From the NCBI GenBank assembly GCA_001805765.1, contig MHGW01000013.1, positions 208 to 10,059 of the forward strand: a stretch of 9,852 nucleotides of DNA, in the 5' to 3' direction. The notes under the pieces were generated by a model. That model saw only the letters and a list, made by a program, of their open reading frames with translations, was not told the origin of the DNA and searched no databases. Numbering within the stretch: the first letter of the stretch is position 1; each line of letters opens with the position of its first letter. This document shows, piece by piece, positions 1-7,700 of this stretch. This stretch comes from Omnitrophica WOR_2 bacterium RIFCSPLOWO2_01_FULL_41_12. Lineage in GTDB: Bacteria; Omnitrophota; Gorgyraeia; Gygaellales; Profunditerraquicolaceae. Both the position numbers and the translations under genes were made by a program.

Positions 1-1
1 G

Positions 2-127
2 GCCCCAGAGGTAAAGGTAGGGGATAAGGTATTATACGGGAAATATTCCGGTAATGAGATTACCACCAAAGAAGGCGAAGAATTATTGATTATGCGCGCA
101 GAGGATATTCTAGCGATTATTAAATAG
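2..127 (+). CDS. groES: Co-chaperonin GroES (10 kDa), C-terminal part only
   Basis: This is the last 41 codons of a gene that begins left of the window, ending in TAG at 125-127. The peptide runs through VKVGDKVLYGKYSGNEI and ends LLIMRAEDILAIIK. This matches the conserved GroES C-terminal half: the V-GD-VLY-KY-G-E beta strands, then the closing (L/I)-R--DILA-I segment. GroES is the cytosolic heptameric lid of the GroEL folding chamber, and groEL follows directly downstream, as in the usual groESL operon. The N-terminal half, with the mobile loop that contacts GroEL, and the promoter region (where a CIRCE operator might lie) are outside the window. The identification is secure from motif and context although only the C-terminal part of the protein is visible. 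Confidence 0.95.
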   Translation, partial: APEVKVGDKVLYGKYSGNEITTKEGEELLIMRAEDILAIIK

Positions 128-130
128 TAT

Positions 131-194
131 GTGTCAGGTATCAAGTGTCAGGTATCAAAAAACTTTGACACTCTGATACATGATACTTTGATAC
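131..194. repeat. Heptamer-type direct and inverted repeat array in the groES-groEL gap
   Basis: Two perfect tandem copies of the 14-mer GTGTCAGGTATCAA lie at 131-144 and 145-158. They are followed by inverted, degenerate copies: TTGACAC at 165-171, TGATAC at 174-179, TGATAC at 181-186 and TTTGATAC at 187-194. A hairpin can form between 138-150 and 166-179 (GTATCA with TGATAC, GTGTCA with TGACAC, one bulged base) around a 15-base loop. GTATCAAA at 152-159 can also pair with TTTGATAC at 187-194. The array occupies most of the 95-base gap between groES and groEL. It has no poly-T tail, so it does not look like an intrinsic terminator. A related heptamer (GYGTCAA) occurs inside hisS at 9560-9587. 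Its function is unknown. Confidence 0.85.
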
Positions 195-207
195 AAACGT
201 ATCTAAA

Positions 208-214
208 AAGGAGG
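208..214 (+). promoter_or_regulatory. Strong Shine-Dalgarno site of groEL
   Basis: AAGGAGG lies 8 bases upstream of the ATG at 223. It is the strongest ribosome binding site in the window and fixes the groEL start. High translation of groEL relative to its neighbours would be expected. Confidence 0.9.
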
Positions 215-222
215 CGACGAGA

Positions 223-1860
223 ATGGCAAAGCAATTATTATTTAAAGACGAGGGCCGCAGAAAGATCTTAAGCGGGGTAGAGCAGCTTTCTGCAGCAGTA
301 AAAGTAACCTTGGGCCCTAGGGGGCGCAATGTAGTGATTGATAAGAAATTTGGTTCGCCGACCATCACTAAAGACGGCGTAACCGTAGCCAAGGAAATTG
401 ACTTAGAAGATCCCTTTGAAAATATGGGCGCGCAGATGGTCAAGGAAGTAGCTGAGAAGACTTCGGATATTGCCGGAGACGGAACTACTACCGCCACCAT
501 TTTAGCTGAGGCGATTTATCGCGAAGGCCTGAAAAACGTGACTGCCGGAGCAAATCCCATGGCCTTAAAACGCGGCATTGAAAAGGCAGTAGAAAAAGTA
601 GTGGAAGAATTAAAGAAACTTTCTACACCGATCAAGGACAAAAAAGAAGTAGCGCAGGTAGCTTCTATTGCTGCTAACTGCGATACTGCCATCGGCGACT
701 TAATTGCCGAGGCCATGGATAAAGTAGGTAAGGACGGTGTAATCACCGTAGAAGAGGCAAAGTCTACTGCCACAACATTAGAAGTAGTGGAAGGTATGCA
801 GTTTGACCAGGGCTATCTTTCTCCTTATTTTGTCACTGATGCAGAAAGAATGGAATGCCTTTTAGAGGACCCGTACATCCTGATCTATGAGAAAAAAATA
901 TCTTCTTTAAAAGATTTATTGCCGCTTTTGGAAAAGATTGCCCGTACCGGAAAGCCGCTTTTGATTCTTGCCGAAGAAGTAGAAGGCGAGGCCCTGGCAA
1001 CTCTGGTAGTGAACAAAATTCGCGGGACCTTATCTGCTTGCGCAGTAAAGGCTCCGGGTTATGGCGATAGGCGTAAGGCTATGCTGGAAGATATTTCTAC
1101 TCTCACTAACGGCAAGGCTTTAACCGAAGATTTAGGCATAAAATTAGAAAATGTGGATATCGAGGATTTAGGCCGGGCAAAGAGGGTAAAAGTAGATAAA
1201 GAGAATACTACCATAGTTGAAGGCGCAGGCAAGACTTCTACGATTAACGCAAGAATTGGGCAACTTAAGAAACAGATTGAAGATACAGATTCGGATTATG
1301 ACAAGGAAAAATTACAGGAACGCCTGGCAAAGCTTGCCGGTGGTGTAGCCGTAATCAATGTGGGTGCGGCCACGGAAACCGAAATGAAAGAGAAAAAGGC
1401 ACGCGTGGAAGATGCACTGCATGCCACCCGCGCAGCAGTTGAGGAAGGCATAATTCCCGGCGGCGGCGTAGGATTAATCCGCAGTATCCAATCATTAGAT
1501 AAGTTAAAACTGGAAGGCGATGAAAAAATCGGTGCGGATATTATCAAGCGCGCCTTAGAAGAACCGATTAGGCAGTTGTCAGAGAACGCCGGCCTAGAAG
1601 GTTCGGTAGTGGTGCAGAGAGTGAAGCAGGAAAAGACCAACGTCGGTTATGATGTCAGTCAAGACGCCTATGTGGATATGATTGACGCCGGCGTAATTGA
1701 CCCGACCAAGGTTACCCGTTCGGCTTTACAAAATGCTGCCAGTGTAGCTGCTTTATTATTGATGACTGAGGCTGTTATTACCGATAAGCCGGAAAAAGAA
1801 GATAAGATGCCACCTATGCCACCCGGAGGCGGCGGTTATGGCGGCGGAGGGATGTATTAA
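223..1860 (+). CDS. groEL: Chaperonin GroEL (60 kDa, Hsp60)
   Basis: GroEL is the cytosolic, double-ring, ATP-driven chaperonin that folds proteins together with GroES. The product has 545 residues, the normal family length. The N-terminus MAKQLLFKDEGRRKILSGV is typical. Equatorial-domain nucleotide-binding motifs are TLGPRGRNVV (29-38) and GDGTTTAT (85-92, with the metal-binding Asp at 87). The chaperonin signature AAVEEGIIPGGG lies at 404-415. The conserved RVEDALHATRAAVEEG segment supplies the catalytic Asp at about 397. The C-terminus ends in the Gly/Met-rich tail MPPMPPGGGG-YGGGGMY that projects into the ring cavity. The start is fixed by AAGGAGG 8 bases upstream. It follows groES by 95 bases and is followed by a terminator at 1935-1967, so groES-groEL forms one unit. 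I see no frameshift or missing key residue. Confidence 0.99.
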   Translation: MAKQLLFKDEGRRKILSGVEQLSAAVKVTLGPRGRNVVIDKKFGSPTITKDGVTVAKEIDLEDPFENMGAQMVKEVAEKTSDIAGDGTTTATILAEAIYREGLKNVTAGANPMALKRGIEKAVEKVVEELKKLSTPIKDKKEVAQVASIAANCDTAIGDLIAEAMDKVGKDGVITVEEAKSTATTLEVVEGMQFDQGYLSPYFVTDAERMECLLEDPYILIYEKKISSLKDLLPLLEKIARTGKPLLILAEEVEGEALATLVVNKIRGTLSACAVKAPGYGDRRKAMLEDISTLTNGKALTEDLGIKLENVDIEDLGRAKRVKVDKENTTIVEGAGKTSTINARIGQLKKQIEDTDSDYDKEKLQERLAKLAGGVAVINVGAATETEMKEKKARVEDALHATRAAVEEGIIPGGGVGLIRSIQSLDKLKLEGDEKIGADIIKRALEEPIRQLSENAGLEGSVVVQRVKQEKTNVGYDVSQDAYVDMIDAGVIDPTKVTRSALQNAASVAALLLMTEAVITDKPEKEDKMPPMPPGGGGYGGGGMY

Positions 1861-1874
1861 AAGCTTTGCAGCCA

Positions 1875-1901
1875 GGGACTGTCCCCGAAGGGGACTGTCC
1901 C
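1875..1901. repeat. GGGACTGTCCC double-palindrome hairpin after groEL
   Basis: The 11-base palindrome GGGACTGTCCC occurs twice, at 1875-1885 and 1891-1901, separated by CGAAG. The whole element can fold into one GC-rich hairpin: 1875-1886 pairs with 1890-1901 around a GAA loop, with 11 of 12 positions paired and a single T-T mismatch at 1880/1896. It lies 15 bases after the groEL stop codon. There is no T-run directly after it, so it is not itself a typical intrinsic terminator. It resembles the REP-like intergenic palindromes I associate with many environmental genomes. It may protect the 3' end of groEL mRNA, but this is inference. Confidence 0.85.
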
Positions 1902-1934
1902 GCGACAAGATAAGTTTTGCTAACGGCACAACCA

Positions 1935-1967
1935 AAAGGGCAAGGTAAAAACTTGCCCTTTATTTTT
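1935..1967 (+). terminator. Rho-independent terminator of groESL
   Basis: A perfect 10-base-pair stem, AAAGGGCAAG (1935-1944) with CTTGCCCTTT (1952-1961), encloses the 7-base loop GTAAAAA and runs into a T-rich tail (TTTATTTTT to 1967). It lies about 75 bases past the groEL stop and just before the guaB3 promoter. It therefore separates the groESL unit from the gua-dnaE unit. Confidence 0.92.
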
Positions 1968-1977
1968 AAAAAAATCA

Positions 1978-2006
1978 TTGACAAGTTGCAGATGTTGGTG
2001 TAAAAT
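1978..2006 (+). promoter_or_regulatory. Sigma-70-type promoter for guaB3-guaA-dnaE
   Basis: A perfect -35 box TTGACA (1978-1983) and a -10 box TAAAAT (2001-2006, five of six consensus bases) are separated by the ideal 17 bases. Transcription would start near 2012-2014 and leave a leader of about 57 bases before the guaB3 ATG. The promoter lies only 10 bases after the groESL terminator, which supports a separate transcription unit. The leader is AT-rich and too short for a known purine riboswitch. I see no operator. Confidence 0.85.
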
Positions 2007-2053
2007 TGTTTATCTTTTCTCAAAAGATTTTTTATTATAACTAATTGAAAAAT

Positions 2054-2059
2054 AAGGAG
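2054..2059 (+). promoter_or_regulatory. Shine-Dalgarno site of guaB3
   Basis: AAGGAG lies 10 bases upstream of the ATG at 2070 and supports that start codon. The start also fits the family N-terminus (M-x-x-x-IGIGR). Confidence 0.8.
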
Positions 2060-2069
2060 TTAAAGAAAA

Positions 2070-3230
2070 ATGGCTGAGTGGATAGGTATAGGTAGGCGGG
2101 GCCGCAGGTGCTATGGTTTTGATGAAATTGCCCTGGTTCCCGGCAGGCAAACCGTAAATCCCAATGAAGTAGAGACTGTTTTTGAGATTGACCAAAAGAG
2201 ATTCAAGGTGCCGATTTTAGCTGCAGCCATGGACGGCGTAGTAGATGTGGGTTTTGCCGTACAGATGTCCAAGTTAGGCGGGATTGCCGTATTAAATCTT
2301 GACGGCGTGCAGACCCGCTATGAAAATCCGGACATAGTTTTAGAAAAAATCGCTAAAGCCAGCCCGCAGAAGGCCACAGAATTAATCCAGTCAATATACA
2401 ACACGCCGATCAAAGAAAAACTTATTTCCCAAAGAATTAAACAGATAAAGAGTCAAAAAGCCACGGCTGTGGTCAGTTGTATTCCCAGCCATGCTGAGCG
2501 GTTTAGCCAGATTAGTGTGGCAGCCGGCGCAGATATGTTTGTGGTGCAGTCTACAGTCACCACGGTAAAGCATGTTTCCAAGGATTATAAAGGATTGGAT
2601 TTATTTAAATTCTGTAAATCCGTAAAAATTCCGGTGATTATCGGAAATTGCGTAACTTATGAAACCACTTTAGAATTGATGGAAACCGGCGCCGCAGCCT
2701 TATTAATCGGTATCGGTCCGGGTGCTGCCTGTACCACCAGAGGCGTGTTAGGCATTGGTGTGCCTCAGGTGACCGCCACTGTAGATGCTGCTTCGGCGCG
2801 CGATTTTTATTATAAAAGGACCGGCAGATACGTTCCTATTATTACTGATGGCGGGATGTCCAGAGGCGGCGATATCTGTAAAGCCTTTGCCTGCGGCGCA
2901 GATGCAGTAATGATCGGTTCAAGCTTTGCCCGGGCAAAAGAAGCCCCGGGGAGAGGATATCATTGGGGTATGGCTACCTCGCATGTAAATTTACCGCGCG
3001 GCACGCGTATCTACGTAGGCACAACCGGTACTTTAAAAGAAATCCTCTTTGGCCCGGCCAGGGTGGATGATGGTTCGCAAAATTTAGCGGGTGCTTTACA
3101 GACATCCATGGGCGCTTTGGGCGTAGCCAGTATCAAACAGATGCACGACGTAGAGATAATCATTGCTCCCTCAATACAAACCGAAGGAAAAATCTTTCAG
3201 GTGGGCCAGAAGGTAGGGATGGGCAAATGA
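2070..3230 (+). CDS. guaB3: GuaB3-type IMP dehydrogenase family protein (no CBS domains)
   Basis: This is a (beta/alpha)8-barrel protein of the IMP dehydrogenase/GMP reductase family, expected to oxidise IMP to XMP with NAD+ in GMP synthesis. It has 386 residues, against about 490 for canonical GuaB, and lacks the CBS pair: residues 80-140 form a helical stretch with no CBS sequence. The N-terminus IGIGRRGRRCYGFDEIALVP (5-24) is characteristic of the GuaB3 subfamily. The catalytic loop GIGPGAACTTRGVLGIGVPQ (214-233) carries the nucleophile Cys221. The phosphate-binding region is ITDGGMSRGGD (258-268). The canonical YRGMGSLGAM motif is replaced by GYHWGMA (296-302). The NAD-site D-S-S-x-G of canonical IMPDH is replaced by VVQSTVTT (158-165). 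It overlaps guaA by four bases (ATGA), which suggests coupled translation and supports the IMPDH role. Assignment to the family is firm. The exact reaction is inferred, because actinobacterial GuaB3 proteins lack a settled function while a cyanobacterial one is reported to be an IMP dehydrogenase. Confidence 0.9.
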   Translation: MAEWIGIGRRGRRCYGFDEIALVPGRQTVNPNEVETVFEIDQKRFKVPILAAAMDGVVDVGFAVQMSKLGGIAVLNLDGVQTRYENPDIVLEKIAKASPQKATELIQSIYNTPIKEKLISQRIKQIKSQKATAVVSCIPSHAERFSQISVAAGADMFVVQSTVTTVKHVSKDYKGLDLFKFCKSVKIPVIIGNCVTYETTLELMETGAAALLIGIGPGAACTTRGVLGIGVPQVTATVDAASARDFYYKRTGRYVPIITDGGMSRGGDICKAFACGADAVMIGSSFARAKEAPGRGYHWGMATSHVNLPRGTRIYVGTTGTLKEILFGPARVDDGSQNLAGALQTSMGALGVASIKQMHDVEIIIAPSIQTEGKIFQVGQKVGMGK

Positions 3231-4768
3231 CCAGACAAACCGTACTGATTTTAGATTTTGGTTCGCAATACACTCAGTTAATTGCCCGGCGGGTAAGAGA
3301 AAATAAGGTGTTCTCTAGAATTATACCTTATAACACTGCGGTAGAAGAGATCGTCAGTATGAACCCTAAAGGGTTAATTCTTTCCGGAGGCCCGGCATCA
3401 GTAATAGAAAAGAAAAGCCCTTATCCGGATAAAAAAATTTTTAAATTAGGCGTTCCCATACTGGGCATCTGTTATGGTATGCAGGTGATTACCGAAATGT
3501 TAGGCGGAAAGGTAAGGCATACCAAAGAACGTGAATACGGAAAGATAGAATTATTCGTGGATGATAACCGTAATTTATTCAGCGGCCTTCCGGGAAATTT
3601 TACCTGTTGGGCCAGCCACGGTGATTATGTCACTAAACCGCCTCCCGGCTTTAAGATCAGCGGCCACACCTTAAAGACCCCTATTACTGCTATTGCAAAT
3701 CCTAAGAAGAAAATTTTTGCGGTGCAGTTCCATCCGGAGGTGACCCACACCGAACACGGTAGTAAAATCTTAAGCAATTTCTTGTTTAAAATCTGCGGCT
3801 GTCAAAGCCGCTGGACCATGCAGCATTTTATTCACGAAACAATAGAAAACATAAAAAAGAGCGTGGGAAAAGATAGGGTGGTTTTAGGCTTAAGCGGCGG
3901 GGTAGATTCATCTGTAGCTGCGCTCTTAATCCATAAAGCCATAGGCAGGAATTCCCGGTGTATTTTTATTGATAATGGGCTGTTGCGCAAGGACGAGCCG
4001 CAACAGATAAAAAAGATATTCCGCACTATGTTTCACTTAAATTTAGCTTACGTAGATAGGAGTAAACGTTTTCTTATTCGTTTAAAAGGTATAACCGATC
4101 CTGAGGAAAAAAGAAAAATTATCGGCGATGAATTCGTGAAGATTTTTGAAGAAGAGGCAGCCAAGGTCAAGAAGGTAAAATACTTAGCCCAGGGGACTTT
4201 ATATCCTGATGTCATTGAATCTATTTCTCCTCATGGCGCGCCTTCCAGCCGGATAAAAACTCACCATAATGTCGGAGGGCTGCCGCAGCAGATGAAATTA
4301 AAACTTCTTGAACCACTAAGGGATTTATTTAAAGACGAAGTGCGCCAGATCGGCAAAGAATTAGGCCTGCCGGAAAATATCATTCAGCGCCAGCCTTTTC
4401 CCGGCCCGGGCCTGGCCATCAGGATTATCGGCGAGGTCACACCTAACCGCCTAGAAATACTGCGTGAAGTGGACCGGCGCGTAGTTGATGAAATCAGGGC
4501 CGCCGGCCTCTACGAACAGGTCTGGCAGTCATTCGCTATACTTCTGCCCATAAAGAGCGTGGGGGTGATGGGTGATGAGCGAACCTATGAAAATGTAGTA
4601 GCCTTGCGTTGTGTAGAAAGCAGGGATGGGATGACTGCGGATTGGGTGAAATTACCTTTTGAAGTCTTAGAGAAGATTGCCAATAGAATTATTAATGAAG
4701 TTAAAGGCGTAAACCGCGTGGTCTACGATATCAGTTCCAAGCCTCCCGCCACTATTGAATGGGAATAA
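3227..4768 (+). CDS. guaA: GMP synthase (glutamine-hydrolysing)
   Basis: GuaA converts XMP to GMP, using ATP and ammonia released from glutamine. It is cytosolic and catalyses the last step of de novo GMP synthesis. The 513 residues match the usual single-chain enzyme. The N-terminal class I glutamine amidotransferase domain (about 1-190) has the oxyanion segment LSGGPASV (52-59), nucleophile Cys82 in GICYGMQ, and the His169/Glu171 pair in FHPEVTHTEHG. The ATP-pyrophosphatase domain follows, with P-loop LSGGVDSS (222-229). The C-terminal dimerisation/XMP-binding domain has QPFPGPGLAIRIIGEVT (389-405) and ends in the typical SSKPPATIEWE. The ATG overlaps the guaB3 stop codon. AGGTAGGG at 3211-3218, inside the guaB3 end, provides a ribosome binding site 8 bases upstream. 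No key residue is missing. Confidence 0.99.
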   Translation: MTRQTVLILDFGSQYTQLIARRVRENKVFSRIIPYNTAVEEIVSMNPKGLILSGGPASVIEKKSPYPDKKIFKLGVPILGICYGMQVITEMLGGKVRHTKEREYGKIELFVDDNRNLFSGLPGNFTCWASHGDYVTKPPPGFKISGHTLKTPITAIANPKKKIFAVQFHPEVTHTEHGSKILSNFLFKICGCQSRWTMQHFIHETIENIKKSVGKDRVVLGLSGGVDSSVAALLIHKAIGRNSRCIFIDNGLLRKDEPQQIKKIFRTMFHLNLAYVDRSKRFLIRLKGITDPEEKRKIIGDEFVKIFEEEAAKVKKVKYLAQGTLYPDVIESISPHGAPSSRIKTHHNVGGLPQQMKLKLLEPLRDLFKDEVRQIGKELGLPENIIQRQPFPGPGLAIRIIGEVTPNRLEILREVDRRVVDEIRAAGLYEQVWQSFAILLPIKSVGVMGDERTYENVVALRCVESRDGMTADWVKLPFEVLEKIANRIINEVKGVNRVVYDISSKPPATIEWE

Positions 4769-4791
4769 TTTAGTATAGCAATAATCCAAAA

Positions 4792-7700
4792 ATGCCGCGT
4801 TCCGAATTTACTCACCTTCATTTACATACCCAATTTAGCCTTCTTGATGGCGCCTGCCGCATACCCGAACTCTTAAGCCTGGCAAAACTTTATAAAATGG
4901 ACTCCTTGGCGATTACCGACCACGGAAATATGTTCGGGGCAGTGGATTTTTATTTAGAGGCGCAAAATGCCGGAATCAAACCGATTATCGGCAGCGAAGT
5001 TTATATTGCGCCGAAAGGCCGTTTAGACAAAACTACCTCCGGTATTGAAGAGGCCGCGTACCATTTTATACTTCTGGCACGCGATGAAACAGGATATCAA
5101 AATTTAATGAAACTGGTTTCTATTGGCTATCTGGAGGGTTTTTATTACCGGCCCAGAATCGATAAATCAGTCTTAGCGCAATATTCAGAAGGGCTGATCG
5201 GCCTTTCTGCCTGTTTAAAAGGAGAAATACCGGTAATGCTTGCGCAGAAGCGGTTTAACGATGCCCTGAAGGCCAGCGATGATTTTTTAAATATTTTAGG
5301 TAGGGAAAACTTCTATCTGGAAGTACAGGGAAATTCTATTCCCGAACAAAAAATAGTTAATGAAGGATTAATAAAAATATCTAAAGAATTAAATATCCCT
5401 CTAGTGGCGACTAACGATGTGCATTATTTGGTTAAGGAACATGCCTCTGCCCATGAGGCGCTTCTGTGTGTTCAGACCCAGACTACTTTAAGCGACCCGA
5501 ACAGGTTACGTTTTCAGACCGATGAATTTTATTTTAAATCTCCGCAAGAGATGCGGGAACTCTTTAAGGATATTCCGCAGGCCATTACCAATACCCAAGT
5601 GATAGCCGGTCGGTGTAATTTAGAATTAGATTTTTCCCAAGTCCATTTACCTAAATACGAACCTCCTGACGGCCAAAGCAAAGAGAATTTTTTAACAAAT
5701 CTTTGCCGGGAGGGCCTAAAATTAAGGTTTACAGAAGAGACCCTGGTAATAAAAGAACGCTTAGAACATGAATTAAAACTGATTAAAGATACGGGCTTTG
5801 TGAGTTATTTTCTGATTGTCTGGGATTTTGTGCATTATGCTAAAGAAAAAGGGATTCCTACCGGCCCTGGCAGAGGCAGCGCTGCCGGAAGCCTGGTGAG
5901 TTATCTTTTGGGAATTACGGATATTAACCCCTTAAAGTACGGCTTACTATTTGAGAGATTTTTAAATCCTGAGCGCATCGGCCTGCCTGACATAGATATA
6001 GATTTCTGTTATGAAAGAAGGCAGGAGGTAATTGATTATGTTACCCAAAAATACGGCCAGGAGAACGTGGCGCAGGTGATTACCTTTGGTACCATGCAGG
6101 CGCGCGCAGTGGTCAGGGATGTAGGCAGGGTGATGGCTATGGCTTATGCTGATGTTGACCGGATTGCCAAGATGATCCCTTCTGACCCGAACACCACTTT
6201 AAAGAGCGCACTTATCAGCGAACCGGAATTAAAGAACCTCTATAAGAATGACCCGCAAATCACTAAATTAATAGATACGGCTTTATCTTTAGAAGGCCTG
6301 AACCGGCACGCTTCTATTCATGCTGCAGGGGTGGTGATTGCGGATAAGCCGCTGAATAATTATATGCCTTTGTTTAAAAGCGCCGATGATCAGATCACCA
6401 CGGGTTTCAGCATGAATGTCTTAGAGAAGATCGGGCTTTTAAAAGTGGATTTCTTGGGTTTAAGAAATTTAACCGTGATTGACCAGAGCGCAAAAATAGT
6501 GAAAGAGAGACAAGGTAAAGTTGTGGACATTGAAAATATACCCCTGGATGACCAGAAAACTTATAAATTGCTGTCTTTAGCCCAGACTTTCGGCGTCTTT
6601 CAACTGGAAAGCTCAGGGATGCGCGACCTGCTGAAAAAATTGCAGCCCGAGTATTTTGAGGACTTAATCGCCCTTTTGGCTTTATACCGGCCAGGCCCGA
6701 TTGGTTCGGGTTTACTGGATGATTTTATGCAGCGTAAACACAACCGCGTTCCCATAAAATATGACCATAAGAAATTAGAGGGCATACTTAAAGAGACCTA
6801 CGGGATAATGGTATATCAGGAGCAGATTATGCAGATTGTTTCATCCTTGGCAGGATTTACCCTGGCCCAGGCAGACATTTTACGCCGGGCAATGAGTAAA
6901 AAAATCCCTGAGGTAATGGAGCAGCAGAGGAAGAATTTTGTTTTAGGCTGCGCCAAAAACGAAATTAGTGAATCTGTGGCGGAGAAGATCTTTGACCAGA
7001 TAGAGTATTTTTCCGGCTATGGTTTCAACAAGAGTCACAGCGCCGCTTATGCCTTAATCTCTTATCGCACCGCTTATCTAAAGGCGCATTTTCCCATAGA
7101 ATTTATGACTGCGCTTTTAAATTCCGAGCGCGATAACACCGATAAAATTGTAGAGTATGTTAACGAGGCCGGCCGCATGGGAATTAAGATTTTACCTCCC
7201 GATATTAATGAGAGCGATGCTTTATTTAAAGTCATAGACAACAATACCATTCGCTTTGGGCTATTGGCAGTAAAAAACGTAGGAAGCGGAGCAATCGAGT
7301 CCGTGGTCCAGGCGCGAATGGAAGGAAAATTTAATTCCCTGCAGGATTTATGCCAGCGCATTGACCCGCGCCTGGTGAACCGCAAGGTCCTGGAAAGCCT
7401 GATTAAATGCGGCGCCTTGGATTATTTTGGCCTTCCAAGAGCACAGATGGTTGCCGGTTTAGATAAGGTGCTGGAATTTTCTTCTAAGACTCAAAAGGAA
7501 AAAGCCAAGGGACAGATTTCTTTCTTTGACCAGGATTTCCTGACAAATAGTTTTAAGGATAGCGTGAATAACTTGCCTGAAATAAAAGAATGGCCTGAGC
7601 CGCAGCTTTTATCCTTTGAAAAAGAGATGCTCGGGTTTTATGTCAGCGGCCATCCCTTAGCGCGTTATGCTGAACAGCTGCGCCGTTTTTCTTCTTCTTC

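Noticed and set aside
165..193. Possible internal groEL promoter: TTGACA at 165-170 with TTTGAT at 187-192
   Set aside because: The -35 match is part of the repeat array, and the -10 candidate matches only four of six bases at 16-base spacing. Co-transcription with groES is the simpler reading.
2007..2069. Possible purine riboswitch or attenuator in the guaB3 leader
   Set aside because: The leader is under 65 bases, AT-rich, and has no stable stem, three-way junction or T-run hairpin.
1814..2195. Minus-strand open frames covering the groEL end and the groEL-guaB3 gap
   Set aside because: They overlap the hairpin, the terminator and the promoter on the plus strand, have low-complexity translations including QSPSGTVP from the palindrome, and show no ribosome binding site or recognisable domain.
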